A DNA stretch of 64,000 nucleotides from JAEUIX01 sp964611125 (GTDB taxonomy: Bacteria > Planctomycetota > Phycisphaerae > Phycisphaerales > UBA1924): the NCBI GenBank assembly GCA_964611125.1, contig CAZSZO010000015.1:1-64000 (forward strand), given 5' to 3'. The position numbers were made by a program, and so were the translations under genes. Positions within the stretch are counted from its first letter, which is position 1. Each line of letters opens with the position of its first letter. Below, in pieces: positions 1-8,788 of the stretch. The notes beneath the pieces are model-generated. The model ran no database searches. It saw nothing but the letters and a program-made list of their open reading frames with translations, and was not told the origin of the DNA.

Positions 1-2
1 AC

Positions 3-1244
3 TTCTACGAGTTCTTTTCCGCCGCGGCGGTGTTGCACGCGGGCGGCTCGGCGGCGGATGTCTTCGCCGCTGGCAAGCTGGGGTACATCTACCCGCCGCT
101 GGTCGCGGTGGGGCTCACGGTGCTCGTGCCGCTGGGGATCACCGCCGCGGCGGTCATCTGGGCGGTGGTGGGCGCTGCGGCGCTGGGCGTCTCGGCGTGG
201 CTCTGCGGGCGGATGACGGCCCGGGCCTTCGGCCGCCCGGCGGCGACCTGGCCGCTGGCCACCGTGGGGTGCCTGCTGCTCATGGACAAGCTGCTGTCGG
301 AGTTCAAGATGCAGCAGAGCAACTCGCTGCTGCTGCTGACCTGGGTGGGGGCGATGGCGCTCCACCGCGGGCGGCCGTGGCTGGCGGGGCTCTGCCTTGC
401 GGTGGGCTTCAACATCAAATACGTGACCGTGGCGGCCGTGCCCTATCTGGTTGTACGGCGGTCGCTGACAGCGGCGGTCGCGGCCTGCGTGCTGACGGTG
501 CTGGTGGCCTTGCTGCCGGCCCTGGTGATCGGCTGGGAGCGGAACGCCGACCTGTGGAGGGGCGCCGTGCGCGGGCTGGTGCACGCAACCGGCGACGGCG
601 GCGACGACTCCTCGGCGGAGGGGGCGGCCCGGGTCATCTCCATGCAGCGGCTGGGTTTCTCGGTCACTTCGTCGGTGCTGGAGCAGGCGGGGCGACTCGG
701 GACGCCCGCCCTCGCGGCTCCGGTGGTGCTCGCGGCGGCCCTGGGGGTTCTGGGCGCCTGCGCGTGGATGTACCGGCGGGCGGGGCTGAGGCTCTTCAGG
801 CCTGACGCCGGCCTGGCGGCCCGCGACGGGCCCGCTTCGAAGGGCGCCGCCGAGCGCCTCATGCTGATCGAGTGGAGCGGGCTGATTGTCGGGGTGCTGG
901 TCTTCTCGCCGCAGACCAACCCGCGTCATCTCGTGCAGGTGCTGCCGGCGCTCATCCTGATGGCTGGGCTGGTGGCGTTTGGGGGTTCTGCGGTGCGACG
1001 GGCGGGGGTGATTGCGATCGCCCTGGTGGTGCTGGGGATGATCCTGCCGCCGAGCTTCGGCGTGTTCAGGGAGTGGATCCCGGTGTGGCACAGGATGGGC
1101 GGGCCGTCGTGGTGCCTGCTGGCGGGCTGGATGCTGGCGCTGTGGGCGGTGCTGGAGCACGATCGCCACGGCGGGCCTGTGGGGAGCCGGGATCAGGGCG
1201 CGGGTCAGTTGCTGCCGAGCGTCCAGGCCGCGCGAGTGGCCTGA
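3..1244 (+). CDS. GT87-like membrane glycosyltransferase, 5' end missing
   Basis: Incomplete: the frame is open from base 3 (FYEFFSAAAVLHAGG), so the start lies outside the window. The roughly 413 visible residues form a polytopic membrane protein with about nine or ten hydrophobic helices. The aromatic FYEFF start followed some 30 residues later by YIYPPL, and the central LCLAVGFNIKY segment, fit the GT87/DUF2029 family as I remember it: GT-C fold transferases that move mannose or a related sugar from a polyprenyl phosphate at the membrane. The catalytic Asp usually found just before the first aromatic pair would be outside the window. It overlaps the convergent prepilin-type gene by 40 bases. 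The substrate cannot be read, and another GT-C family is possible. Confidence 0.7.
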   Translation, partial: FYEFFSAAAVLHAGGSAADVFAAGKLGYIYPPLVAVGLTVLVPLGITAAAVIWAVVGAAALGVSAWLCGRMTARAFGRPAATWPLATVGCLLLMDKLLSEFKMQQSNSLLLLTWVGAMALHRGRPWLAGLCLAVGFNIKYVTVAAVPYLVVRRSLTAAVAACVLTVLVALLPALVIGWERNADLWRGAVRGLVHATGDGGDDSSAEGAARVISMQRLGFSVTSSVLEQAGRLGTPALAAPVVLAAALGVLGACAWMYRRAGLRLFRPDAGLAARDGPASKGAAERLMLIEWSGLIVGVLVFSPQTNPRHLVQVLPALILMAGLVAFGGSAVRRAGVIAIALVVLGMILPPSFGVFREWIPVWHRMGGPSWCLLAGWMLALWAVLEHDRHGGPVGSRDQGAGQLLPSVQAARVA

Positions 1245-2167
1245 TTGGCCCACCGGGTCATGTCGCGCAGCTCGTCAACGCCCATCACGGAGACGTGACC
1301 GTCGGCGTGAACGATGTTGGCCTTGCCGGAGTGGCGGGGGTGCACATAGCCGTAGGCGAGGGGGTCTGACTCCTCGGTGTAACCCGCGGCGTCCCACCGG
1401 GATGCCTGGTAGTAGGGCGACTTGACGATGTGGAACCCGGGCACGACGCCGTTGTTGGCTTCGCTGGCGCCGGTCGTGGCGTCAACACCCCGGGCGGAGG
1501 CGAAAACGAGGAGTCGGTCGGGCCGCCGCACCTGATCAAGCTTGGTTATGTAAAACGGGCCCCAGATCCGCAGGGCGTTGCTGTTGAAGCCGTGGGCGGT
1601 CCCGGTGTCGCCATTGCCGCCGCAGAAATCGGCGTTGAGGCCGAAGCTGGGCGAGATGGAGACGACGTACTCGCGCTGGGTTTGGTTCTGATAGGCCTCG
1701 TAGATCTTGGGGTCGTCATAGAGGCCGCGGAAGTTGTAGTCGAGGGTCGGCGCCAGGCGCCAGGGGTAGCGGCGGGCCGTGAGCTGGGTGAGCCGGTTCC
1801 CACGCTCGTCGGTGACGACGATGGTCCCGGGCGCCCCGGCGGGCCCGCTGACCATGGCGTCGGTGGTGTAGCCGGGGATCACGCTCCCGCGGTTGTCGTT
1901 GGAGTAGACGGAATACCCGGCCATGAGCTGGGCGCCGCTGGCGGCCTCGCGCGATTGCTTGGCGAGGCGCCGGCAGATGCCCAGGGCGGGGAAGAGCAGG
2001 GTGATCAGCAGCGCGATGACCGCGATGACGACGAGCAGCTCCACGAGCGTGAAACCGGTGCGGGCGCCAGCGGCGGTGGGTGAGCGCCGACCGCCCCAGG
2101 CGCCCGGCAGCAGCCGGCGGAGCGGACACCCGCGAGGCTTATCGGTCAGAGGTGCGGAGGCGGTCAT
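1205..2167 (-). CDS. prepilin-type N-terminal cleavage/methylation protein
   Basis: A 320-residue protein with a type IV prepilin signal: a basic leader, then RTGFTLVELLVVIAVIALL, where cleavage is expected before Phe and Glu5 of the mature form is present. The body has the pseudopilin-like DUF1559-type layout of planctomycetes and ends in HADGHVSVM, a common C-terminal signature of these proteins. I chose the ATG at 2167 because AAAGGA lies 6 bases upstream; the frame is open to 2263 but those extra residues look non-coding. It is a paralogue of the protein at 59442-60431: both share a PSFG.N.DF.GGN block, a VRR..R..VF.S.RG block and the ADGH ending. It is probably exported or assembled by a type II secretion/type IV pilus system encoded elsewhere. 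The specific role is unknown. Confidence 0.85.
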   Translation of the reverse strand: MTASAPLTDKPRGCPLRRLLPGAWGGRRSPTAAGARTGFTLVELLVVIAVIALLITLLFPALGICRRLAKQSREAASGAQLMAGYSVYSNDNRGSVIPGYTTDAMVSGPAGAPGTIVVTDERGNRLTQLTARRYPWRLAPTLDYNFRGLYDDPKIYEAYQNQTQREYVVSISPSFGLNADFCGGNGDTGTAHGFNSNALRIWGPFYITKLDQVRRPDRLLVFASARGVDATTGASEANNGVVPGFHIVKSPYYQASRWDAAGYTEESDPLAYGYVHPRHSGKANIVHADGHVSVMGVDELRDMTRWANQATRAAWTLGSN

Positions 2168-2394
2168 CCAGAGTCCTTTCATCACGATTCGAGCCGTGCG
2201 GGCGAGCCGATGCACGGCGCGGTCCGTACTACCTATTGGCCCAATCACGCCCCAGGGAGACACGAAACCCGCAATAGTCTACCCTGTTTCACGCAACAAT
2301 TCGCAGGGTGCAGGGTATCGGGATTGGGCGGCCGCCGGCCGCACAGGCGAGGGACGAAGACTTTTTTCGACCGGTTTGGAGGGAGCGACAAGCG

Positions 2395-3522
2395 ATGGCG
2401 AATGCAAACACTCGATGCGTGCGGGCGGCCGGTCAGGCCCTCTTCGGCGTGGCGGCCAGCACAATCGGCTGCGTGGTCGGCGTATTCGGCCTGGCCGGGC
2501 ACGCCGGGGCCCAATCGATCGCCGTGACCGTTTCGCCGCCGGTTGTGGATCGCTGGATGTACCCCTTCGGCTCCGAGCCGGGCTCGCGCGCCGTCGTTCC
2601 GGTCTTCTCCTCCACCAACGCCTGCGGCCCCGACGCCCGCTTCGACGACCGCGATTCGCAGATGCTCATCACCTTCGCGACCTCGGCGAGCGTGGAGACC
2701 GGCTGGCCTGAGGGCGCCTATCGCCTGCGGTCGGTCCGCCTGACGGTGCGGACAAGCGATGTGACGCCGTACTTCTACGATGCGACCGCCGACACGCTGG
2801 GGACGTTTCTGGCCCCGGGCGACGGCACGCCCAGTTGCCCCGCCGACCCCCAGTTCATCGCCGATGGCGACGCGGGGCGCCCACTCGAGCTCTTCGGGGT
2901 GGCGTTCCGCAACGGATTCTCGGCGCTGACCTATGGCGAAGTGTCGCCCTTCAAGCCCGGCTCGGCGTTCACGCCGCCGTGGCATCTCACCCGCAACGCG
3001 TTCCCGGTGGCGTTTGATGACGCGGGTGCGCAGCTGGACGCCTCCGACCCGGTGAAGAACCGGGATCTCCGCGTGCCGCTGGCCTTGGGGGCGGCCCCGG
3101 CCGTCGCGAGCGGCGCCATGCCGCCGGATGGGACCGAGTACCGCTTCGAGCTGACGACCGACCGGCCGGGCGAGCGCCAGTACGTGCAGCGATCCCTGTC
3201 GCAGGGGCGGCTGGCGCTGATGATCACGGCGCTCTACTCGGCGGAGCAGCAGGTGGTCGGCTCGTACCCCAACATCTACACCAAGGAAGCGGATCCGCTG
3301 TTCTTCCCCAATGCCGCGCCGCCGGCGCTCACGCTGGACGTCTTCCTGTGCAAGGCCGACGTCAATGGCGACGGCGGCCTCGACCCCGACGACCTGTCGG
3401 ATTACATCACGAGCTACTTCTCAACCCCCGGCGCCGCGGGGAACGACTTCAACCGCGATGGATCGGTCGACCCGGACGATCTGTCGGACGTGATCACGGC
3501 CTTTTTCGCGGGCTGCGAGTGA
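2395..3522 (+). CDS. secreted protein with C-terminal GC-type dockerin pair
   Basis: 375 residues. The ATG at 2395 follows GGAGGGA by 10 bases and opens a signal peptide ending near HAGAQS. The middle (GAYRLRSVRLTVRTSDVTPY and following) is an uncharacterised, probably beta-rich domain. The C-terminus carries two copies of a Ca-loop-like module: DVNGDGGLDPDDLSDYI and DFNRDGSVDPDDLSDVI, each followed by a short aromatic helix, closing on a cysteine (FFAGCE). This matches what I recall NCBI calling 'GC-type dockerin domain-anchored' proteins, common in Phycisphaerae. The role of the dockerin (surface anchoring or sorting) is inferred. It is transcribed divergently from the prepilin-type gene and converges on the redoxin fusion 18 bases downstream. 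Confidence 0.85.
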   Translation: MANANTRCVRAAGQALFGVAASTIGCVVGVFGLAGHAGAQSIAVTVSPPVVDRWMYPFGSEPGSRAVVPVFSSTNACGPDARFDDRDSQMLITFATSASVETGWPEGAYRLRSVRLTVRTSDVTPYFYDATADTLGTFLAPGDGTPSCPADPQFIADGDAGRPLELFGVAFRNGFSALTYGEVSPFKPGSAFTPPWHLTRNAFPVAFDDAGAQLDASDPVKNRDLRVPLALGAAPAVASGAMPPDGTEYRFELTTDRPGERQYVQRSLSQGRLALMITALYSAEQQVVGSYPNIYTKEADPLFFPNAAPPALTLDVFLCKADVNGDGGLDPDDLSDYITSYFSTPGAAGNDFNRDGSVDPDDLSDVITAFFAGCE

Positions 3523-3540
3523 CGCGGACAGCGCCGGGCG

Positions 3541-5541
3541 TCACTTGACCGGCGACCGGGGCTGGCGGGCGTCGTGGGCCAGGTTATCGTAGATCACGTG
3601 GATGAGGTCTTCCGCCTTCTCCGCCGTGAGCAGGAAGAAGCAGAAGAGCATCTCGTTGTTGGTCTCTTCGCCCCAGGTGACGCGCGCGGGCGGCGAGCTG
3701 GGGTTGGAGGGGTTGTCGGCGGAGTTGTCGAACACCGCGTGGACGTCGAGGCGGGTCCCGGCCTTGAGGGTGAAGGGCCGCTCGAAGTAGTACTCGTCCT
3801 GCCAGTTGTAGTTCCAGTTGGTGATGTTGATCAGGGTCTCCGGCGCCGCGGGGCCGCCTGAGCCATCGCCCGGGGGCGTCGCGGTGACCTTCATCGCCTT
3901 CCCGAGCAGGTGCATGTGCGGCACGACGCCGACCATGATCACGTCCTTGGGCAGGACATACGAGCATGATCGCCGGTAGTCGCTCTCGCCCGCGGGGATG
4001 TCCATCTCGTAATTGGCCATCCAGATGCTGCCGACGAGCTGGGCGGGGGACTTCAGCGACTGGGCCAGCGGCTCCTTCACGAAGTACAGGCCGACCTCCG
4101 ACTGATCGGTCTCGGCCTTGCCGCTGGGGTGGTAGTGAATCTGCATGACCAGGTCGGACCCCTGCTTGAGGTAGCGGCCCATCCCGCCGGGCAGAGCCCG
4201 GGGCGTGTTGCCGACCGACCAGCCGCCCAGGGCGCCCGACGGCGCGAAGCCGGGCCCGCCGAACTTGCCGTACCCCGGCTCGGGCGTCAGGGCGTCGAGC
4301 CTGCGCGCGGCGCCGCGGTCATCGAGAAAGAGCACCGCGTGGTGCACCACCCGTTTGGACCCGGGGTGGAACTCGATGGCGGCGACCAGCTTGTCCTCGA
4401 GCGTCCCCGTCGGGATCACGAAGTTCTGCAGGATGTCGGGCCCGTCGGCCGGCACGGGGAACGGCTCGGCCATGCGCAGGATCAGGTCGGGGGTTCCCAG
4501 GCGCCAGCCCTCGGCGAACTGCGGCGGATCGGGGAGGTCCGCCGGGTCGCCCTCCACCTTGCCCGATGAGGCCCAGGCGTCGATCAGGGCGATCTCGCGA
4601 TCGGTCAGGCGGCGGTCGCCGACGAAGCGTCGACCGCTCGTCTCGCCCGACTGGTCGGGGATCCAGGGCGGCATGATCCGCCGATGGGTGACGCGGGCGA
4701 TCTGGCCGGCGCGGCTGGCGACCTGGCGATAGTCCGCGAGGGCGAAGGGGGCCACCTGGCCCTCGCGGTGGCAGTTCAGGCAACTGGCCTGGATGATGGG
4801 CGCGATGTCGCGGGTGTAGGTAACGGCGGGGGGAGCGGGCGAGGCGGGCTGGTCGACGGCGGGCCCGGCAGGCCCGGGCAAACGCGAGACCGGCTCCAGC
4901 ACGCACCCGACTGGCGTGGTCCGGGCCACCGCGGGCGCCCGCCCCGCCAGCGCGGCGTCGATCGCATCGGCCAGGAACAGCCGCTCGGCCTTGGGGCGGC
5001 GACGGCCGAGGTCCTCCCAGGAGTTGTCGATCGCCCCGCGGTAGAGCAGCTCGCCCGAGGCGCCGACCACAAACGCCTCGGGCACGTGCGTGGGGGCGAG
5101 CGATTCGCGCAGCAGGCCTGAAGCGTCGAAGAGCACGGTGAACCCGCCGGCGAACTCACGGTAGTGCTTCGCGGCGGCGGCCCGGGTGACGGTGGGATCG
5201 GAGACAACGCCGAAGAAATCGACCCGCCGATCGGCCTCAGTGACCCGGCCGGTGTGACGGGCGGTGAGTTGATTGAGCGTTTGCGTGAACCCGTTGCTGA
5301 TCGGGCACTCAGGCGACAGAAACACGAAGACCCGTACGCGCTGCCGGTCGTTCTGCCCGAGGCTGTGCAGCCCGCCGGCCAGATCGATCATCGACAAACC
5401 CAGGGCGGGCGCAGATGGAGTGGGAGGTGGTGCTGCCGCTGGGGCCGTCTGGGCGACAGACGCGGCGCCCGCCAGGGCGAGCATCATCATCGCCATCATC
5501 ATCATGGCGGCGGCGGCGAATCGGCGCGGGGACCAGTTCAT
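3541..5541 (-). CDS. redoxin / cytochrome c / copper-monooxygenase-like fusion
   Basis: 666 residues in three parts. A Met-rich signal peptide (about 1-30) is followed by a redoxin domain (about 45-200) with a single peroxidatic-type Cys79 in SPECPIS. Next is a heme c site CLNCH at 254-258, inside a segment resembling planctomycete cytochromes (APIIQASCLNCHREGQVAPF). The remainder (about 330-666) resembles the copper type II ascorbate-dependent monooxygenase fold, with candidate metal histidines in VVHHAVLF, MQIHYHPSG and VPHMHLLGK. I know the architecture from planctomycetes and acidobacteria, where it is often annotated simply as a redoxin or thiol-disulfide isomerase. It probably acts outside the cytoplasmic membrane in a redox reaction; the substrate is unknown. 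No clear Shine-Dalgarno was seen before the ATG. Confidence 0.8.
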   Translation of the reverse strand: MNWSPRRFAAAAMMMMAMMMLALAGAASVAQTAPAAAPPPTPSAPALGLSMIDLAGGLHSLGQNDRQRVRVFVFLSPECPISNGFTQTLNQLTARHTGRVTEADRRVDFFGVVSDPTVTRAAAAKHYREFAGGFTVLFDASGLLRESLAPTHVPEAFVVGASGELLYRGAIDNSWEDLGRRRPKAERLFLADAIDAALAGRAPAVARTTPVGCVLEPVSRLPGPAGPAVDQPASPAPPAVTYTRDIAPIIQASCLNCHREGQVAPFALADYRQVASRAGQIARVTHRRIMPPWIPDQSGETSGRRFVGDRRLTDREIALIDAWASSGKVEGDPADLPDPPQFAEGWRLGTPDLILRMAEPFPVPADGPDILQNFVIPTGTLEDKLVAAIEFHPGSKRVVHHAVLFLDDRGAARRLDALTPEPGYGKFGGPGFAPSGALGGWSVGNTPRALPGGMGRYLKQGSDLVMQIHYHPSGKAETDQSEVGLYFVKEPLAQSLKSPAQLVGSIWMANYEMDIPAGESDYRRSCSYVLPKDVIMVGVVPHMHLLGKAMKVTATPPGDGSGGPAAPETLINITNWNYNWQDEYYFERPFTLKAGTRLDVHAVFDNSADNPSNPSSPPARVTWGEETNNEMLFCFFLLTAEKAEDLIHVIYDNLAHDARQPRSPVK

Positions 5542-5575
5542 GCTCTGTATTCTTGGCCCAACCCCCGGGCGGGTT

Positions 5576-6139
5576 TCAGCTATTCGCCGGGTCGGTCGAT
5601 CGGCGGAGGGGCGGCGGCTCGGCTGGCCGGAACCGCCCCGAGACGAACCGCACCACCTGCCCCGGCGTGAGCGGGGCCGAGCACTCCGGGCAGATCTGGT
5701 GCTCGATCATGTTGTTAATGTTGTAGCCGCACGCCTCGCAGCGAGGGACCGGCGGGGGCGGATCGAAATTGGCCCGCCGGGCGGCCACCGCCGCGGACAG
5801 GCACGCCGGCGAGGTGAGGACGAACGCGTACACCGCCCCGAGGGCGGCATACCCCGAGGCGCCGCCTGCGCCGGCCGAGCCCGCGAACTCCGGCCCCAGC
5901 GCGAAGCCGACCCCCAGCACGCAGGCCGCGAACGCCGCGGCGAGCAGGCGGGGGTAGCACCAACCCGCGCCGATTGCAGCGGTGATGAGCAGGAGGCCGG
6001 CCAGGGCATCGGCCAGCCGGACGGGCATCACCGGGGATACCAGGCTGTGACCCACACCCACCGCCGCGCCGAAGCCCGCCGCGCCGAGAAGGGTGAGCGT
6101 GAGGTTCGCGGCAGGGATGTAGCGGATGGTGTGCGGCAC
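5576..6139 (-). CDS. membrane protein with C-terminal zinc ribbon
   Basis: 187 residues with a GTG start at 6139. Three or four hydrophobic helices occupy residues about 10-120. They are followed by a cytoplasmic-looking zinc ribbon, CEACGYN...CPEC, with 15-20 residues between the cysteine pairs. This arrangement recurs in planctomycete genomes; a second example lies at 39926-40627. The tail after the ribbon is Pro/Arg rich. It is 34 bases downstream of the redoxin fusion start on the same strand, so the two may share a transcript. No function is known to me. Confidence 0.6.
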   Translation of the reverse strand: MPHTIRYIPAANLTLTLLGAAGFGAAVGVGHSLVSPVMPVRLADALAGLLLITAAIGAGWCYPRLLAAAFAACVLGVGFALGPEFAGSAGAGGASGYAALGAVYAFVLTSPACLSAAVAARRANFDPPPPVPRCEACGYNINNMIEHQICPECSAPLTPGQVVRFVSGRFRPAEPPPLRRSTDPANS

Positions 6140-6203
6140 GGGACGGGTGCGGAGAGGACGCGAGCGGGCGCCCAGGGATGGGACGGCGGAGCGAAGCGGG
6201 CGG

Positions 6204-6680
6204 CTATTCGTCCCACTTGGGGAGGTCGGCCTCGCCCAGCAGGCGGTACTCCTTGCGGCGGAGGATCTGGGCCGCGAGGGTCATGTCATCAACGGCCAGG
6301 GCGATCGCCCCGGCGCCGCCGTTCCACCCCATGATGGGGTAGGCGAAGCGGATGTTCAGCTCTGCGCTGAGCAGGTGCTGGCACATGCGGGCCAGGGTGT
6401 GCTCGCCTTCGAGGCAGACCACCATGATCTGCGTTTCAATGGCGGACAGGCCCTGGGACCGGAGCACATCGCGGGCGCCGACAGGGTTGCTCGAGACCAG
6501 ACGGAGCACGGCGTGGTCCGATGAATCGTGCACCGACAGGGCGCAGATCCGCACCAGGGAGTCCTCGAAGGCCTTGACCAGCTCCAGCATCTTGCCGACT
6601 CGGTTCTCGAGGAAGATGCTGAACTGCGTGACGCCGACGGGCGCGAAGCCTTTGGCTGTCGGCGTGGGCGCTTGGCTCAT
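6204..6680 (-). CDS. tandem ACT-domain protein
   Basis: 158 residues. I chose the ATG at 6680 because GGAG sits 7 bases upstream (6688-6691); the upstream frame to 6734 is Pro/Ser-rich and unlikely to be translated. Two ACT-type beta-alpha-beta-beta modules can be seen: FSIFLENRVGKMLELVKAF with DHAVLRLV, then MVVCLEGEHTLARMCQHL with NIRFAYP. ACT domains bind small ligands, usually amino acids. Stand-alone tandem ACT proteins of this sort are regulatory, and no catalytic domain is present. The ligand is unknown. It lies upstream of the zinc-ribbon membrane gene on the same strand (gap 64 bases). Confidence 0.75.
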   Translation of the reverse strand: MSQAPTPTAKGFAPVGVTQFSIFLENRVGKMLELVKAFEDSLVRICALSVHDSSDHAVLRLVSSNPVGARDVLRSQGLSAIETQIMVVCLEGEHTLARMCQHLLSAELNIRFAYPIMGWNGGAGAIALAVDDMTLAAQILRRKEYRLLGEADLPKWDE

Positions 6681-6766
6681 CGGCGAACTCCGGGGGACTG
6701 ATGGGAGGGAGGGTGCAGGGGGGACCAACAGCAAGGTTAGGGCTTGGCGGGCGCGGGGAGAAGCAC

Positions 6767-6784
6767 GCCCCCGTGAGCGGGGGC
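6767..6784. repeat. GC-rich perfect hairpin (REP-like single unit)
   Basis: GCCCCCG at 6767-6773 and CGGGGGC at 6778-6784 form a perfect 7-bp stem with a TGAG loop, in the 182-bp gap between two divergent genes. Its C-run/G-run composition resembles the hairpins in the 60.8-62.0 kb repeats, but it is not a copy of them. No T-tract follows, so a terminator is unlikely. Confidence 0.5.
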
Positions 6785-6862
6785 TACCCTTGGACGGTCG
6801 GCGATTTCGGTGGGCTGGGGGCCCGTGCGCCGACGGTTGACTCGGTTTGAAGGAGCTGACCC

Positions 6863-7798
6863 ATGATTGTGAAGAAGCTTGTCAAGCGGCTGCTGATCGT
6901 CGCCGTGGTTCTGGCGCTGCTGGTGATCGGCGCGATCGTCGCGGCGATCATGTCGATCAATTCCCTGGCCAAGCGGGGGATTGAGGCCGGCGGGTCGTTT
7001 GCGCTGGGTGTGCCGACGACCGTCCAAGCGGTCGATATCGGGCTCTTCTCAGGTCAGTTCGGCTTGAGCGGCCTGAACGTCGCCAACCCCGCGGGGTTCG
7101 CGGCGCCGCAGTTCCTGGGGCTGGACAAGGCCGGGGTGGCGGTGTCGCTGGGCTCGCTGAACCAGGATGTCGTTGAACTGCCCAGCTTGAGCCTCGACGG
7201 CATCAAAGTGAATCTGGAGCGCAAGGGCGACGGCGGGAACTACCAGGTGATCCTGGACAACCTGAAGAAGGCCACCGGTGGAGGCAGCGGGGCTAAGCCC
7301 GCCGAGCCGGCGCCCAGCGGAGGCAAGGAGAAGAAGTTCGTCGTCCGCGACCTGCTGATCACGAATGTGCGGGTCGAGCTGAGCCTGCTCGGGGCCCCGG
7401 GGGCGGTCGGCGAGGCCCTGAACAAGGCGACCAATGTCCCGGTGACGGTCGAGAAAATCGAGCTCAAGAACGTCGGCAAGACCGGCGAGGGCGTCGCGGG
7501 CACCGGCGTGACCATGGGGCAGCTCACCAGCATCATCGTGCAGGCCGTCCTGAGCGCCGCGGCGGAGAAGGGCGGCGGGCTCTTCCCCGCCGACATCCTG
7601 ACCGACATCAATGGCCGCCTGACCGACCTTGGCGGCCTGAAGGACATCGGCATGGCGGTGAACGGCCAGGTGGCCGAGGCGGCCAAGAAGGCCGAGCAGG
7701 CGGTGAAGGGCGCAGTGGATGAAGGCAAGAAGGCGATCGACGACGTGAAGAAGGGCCTCGAGGGCTTGATCCCGGGGGGCAAGCCGTCGGGGAAGTGA
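6863..7798 (+). CDS. AsmA-like membrane-anchored protein
   Basis: 311 residues; the start is supported by AAGGAG at 6850-6855, 7 bases upstream of the ATG. A basic N-terminus and one transmembrane helix (LLIVAVVLALLVIGAIVAAI) anchor a long periplasmic part. That part has AsmA/DUF748-type features: PTTVQAVDIGLFSGQFGLSGLNVANPAGF, and later KKFVVRDLLITNVRVEL followed by PVTVEKIELKNVG. The C-terminal 60 residues are Lys/Ala/Glu-rich and probably form an amphipathic or coiled helix. AsmA-like proteins are linked to lipid transport and envelope homeostasis; the role here is inferred only. A possible terminator follows at 7843-7866. Confidence 0.65.
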   Translation: MIVKKLVKRLLIVAVVLALLVIGAIVAAIMSINSLAKRGIEAGGSFALGVPTTVQAVDIGLFSGQFGLSGLNVANPAGFAAPQFLGLDKAGVAVSLGSLNQDVVELPSLSLDGIKVNLERKGDGGNYQVILDNLKKATGGGSGAKPAEPAPSGGKEKKFVVRDLLITNVRVELSLLGAPGAVGEALNKATNVPVTVEKIELKNVGKTGEGVAGTGVTMGQLTSIIVQAVLSAAAEKGGGLFPADILTDINGRLTDLGGLKDIGMAVNGQVAEAAKKAEQAVKGAVDEGKKAIDDVKKGLEGLIPGGKPSGK

Positions 7799-7842
7799 GG
7801 CGCCCGGGAGGACGGGGCGGCGGGCGAGCAGACCTTGCGCGC

Positions 7843-7866
7843 GGGCTCAGATGCGAAGCCCTTTTT
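7843..7866 (+). terminator. possible intrinsic terminator after the AsmA-like gene
   Basis: GGGCT (7843-7847) pairs with AGCCC (7857-7861) across a 9-base loop, followed directly by TTTTT (7862-7866). The stem is short but the U-run is in the right place between convergent genes. A second small palindrome ending in a T-run (ACGAG..CTCGTTTTT, near 7880-7896) follows and may add to it. Confidence 0.45.
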
Positions 7867-7914
7867 GTCGCGCGATAGAACGAGAACTCGTTTTTGACCC
7901 CGCCCGGCGTTCGC

Positions 7915-8685
7915 TCAACGACGGCGACGCCGCAGGCAGACAGCCCCGGCGGCCGCGAGAACGCCGAGGCTTGATGGCGCCGGGACGATCTCGGTGTCGA
8001 TCGTGAAGATCAGGTCGTTGAACTGCTCGTCGGTGAAGCCCGTGCGCACCAGGTCTTCAAACGCGAACATGGTCACGCCGTTGGCGGCGAACGAGAGCAT
8101 CTGGTCGAACCGGCGGGGGTTCGCATCCGACACGGAGAACAGCGGGGCTCGGAAGGGATCGAACAAATCGTTGCTGTTGCCCAGGCCGTCGGGGTTTAGG
8201 AGGAACCCGGTGGGATCCGCCTGGAACGCCGCGAGCGTGTTGTTGGGAATCAGGAAGAACCCGAGGCGATCCCCGCTGGTCAACGTGAAGGTGCTCGAAC
8301 GCGTGATCGGATCGACCGTGCGGTCGTCAAACACCAGCACGGCGTTCGACGGAGCAAGCGCCTGCGACACCCAGTCGTTGCGGTTGGTGACCGGATCGGC
8401 CGTCACACCGGAGAGCCGGAAGAAGCCGAAGGAAAACAGGAACGTGCCGGTGTCCGATTCGAACTGGAAACGCACGTTGACGTCCGAACCCGGCGTCCCG
8501 GGCACATCGAAGATCGTCCCAGTGTTCTCAGAAGCGGAATTGGTCCGCCCGATCCCAACCCGATCCAGCAGGGTTGGGATCACGTCGGCGCCCACGCCAT
8601 CGCCGAAGTGGGTGCGGATGTCCGCACTCACCGTGGACGCTGTGCAAACAGACACCACCGCCACGCCAAAAATCTTGGTGCGCAT
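7915..8685 (-). CDS. PEP-CTERM-like exported protein, DUF4114-like
   Basis: 256 residues with an N-terminal signal (MRTKIFGVAVVSVCTASTVSA). The C-terminal tripartite sorting signal reads VPAPSS, a hydrophobic helix (LGVLAAAGAVCL) and a run of arginines, as in PEP-CTERM proteins handled by exosortase. The stretch FAFEDLVRTGFTDEQFNDLIFTI matches the DUF4114 signature I know (E-D, then D-x-x-FNDL-x-F). The body is therefore probably a small secreted beta domain. GAGGAG lies upstream of the ATG at 8685. An exosortase is not encoded in the window. The coding sequence contains an 11-bp perfect inverted repeat (8551-8581). Confidence 0.75.
   Translation of the reverse strand: MRTKIFGVAVVSVCTASTVSADIRTHFGDGVGADVIPTLLDRVGIGRTNSASENTGTIFDVPGTPGSDVNVRFQFESDTGTFLFSFGFFRLSGVTADPVTNRNDWVSQALAPSNAVLVFDDRTVDPITRSSTFTLTSGDRLGFFLIPNNTLAAFQADPTGFLLNPDGLGNSNDLFDPFRAPLFSVSDANPRRFDQMLSFAANGVTMFAFEDLVRTGFTDEQFNDLIFTIDTEIVPAPSSLGVLAAAGAVCLRRRRR
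8551..8581. repeat. 11-bp perfect inverted repeat inside a CDS
   Basis: GATCCCAACCC (8551-8561) and GGGTTGGGATC (8571-8581) are exact reverse complements separated by 9 bases. They lie within the PEP-CTERM-like gene, so they also encode protein; a stable mRNA hairpin near the 5' part of that transcript is possible. Confidence 0.55.
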
Positions 8686-8788
8686 GAACTATCTCCTCGT
8701 GCGGAGACGGTAACAGAAAATCATGCGCCGCGGCCGGGGAACCTCGCGAAGGAATCGTGAAGACTCGCGAGGCTCGCCGGCCCGCCGC

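Noticed and set aside
5273..6334. 353-residue plus-strand open frame across the zinc-ribbon gene
   Set aside because: Arg/Gly-rich antisense artefact; the minus-strand frame has CxxC pairs and membrane helices.
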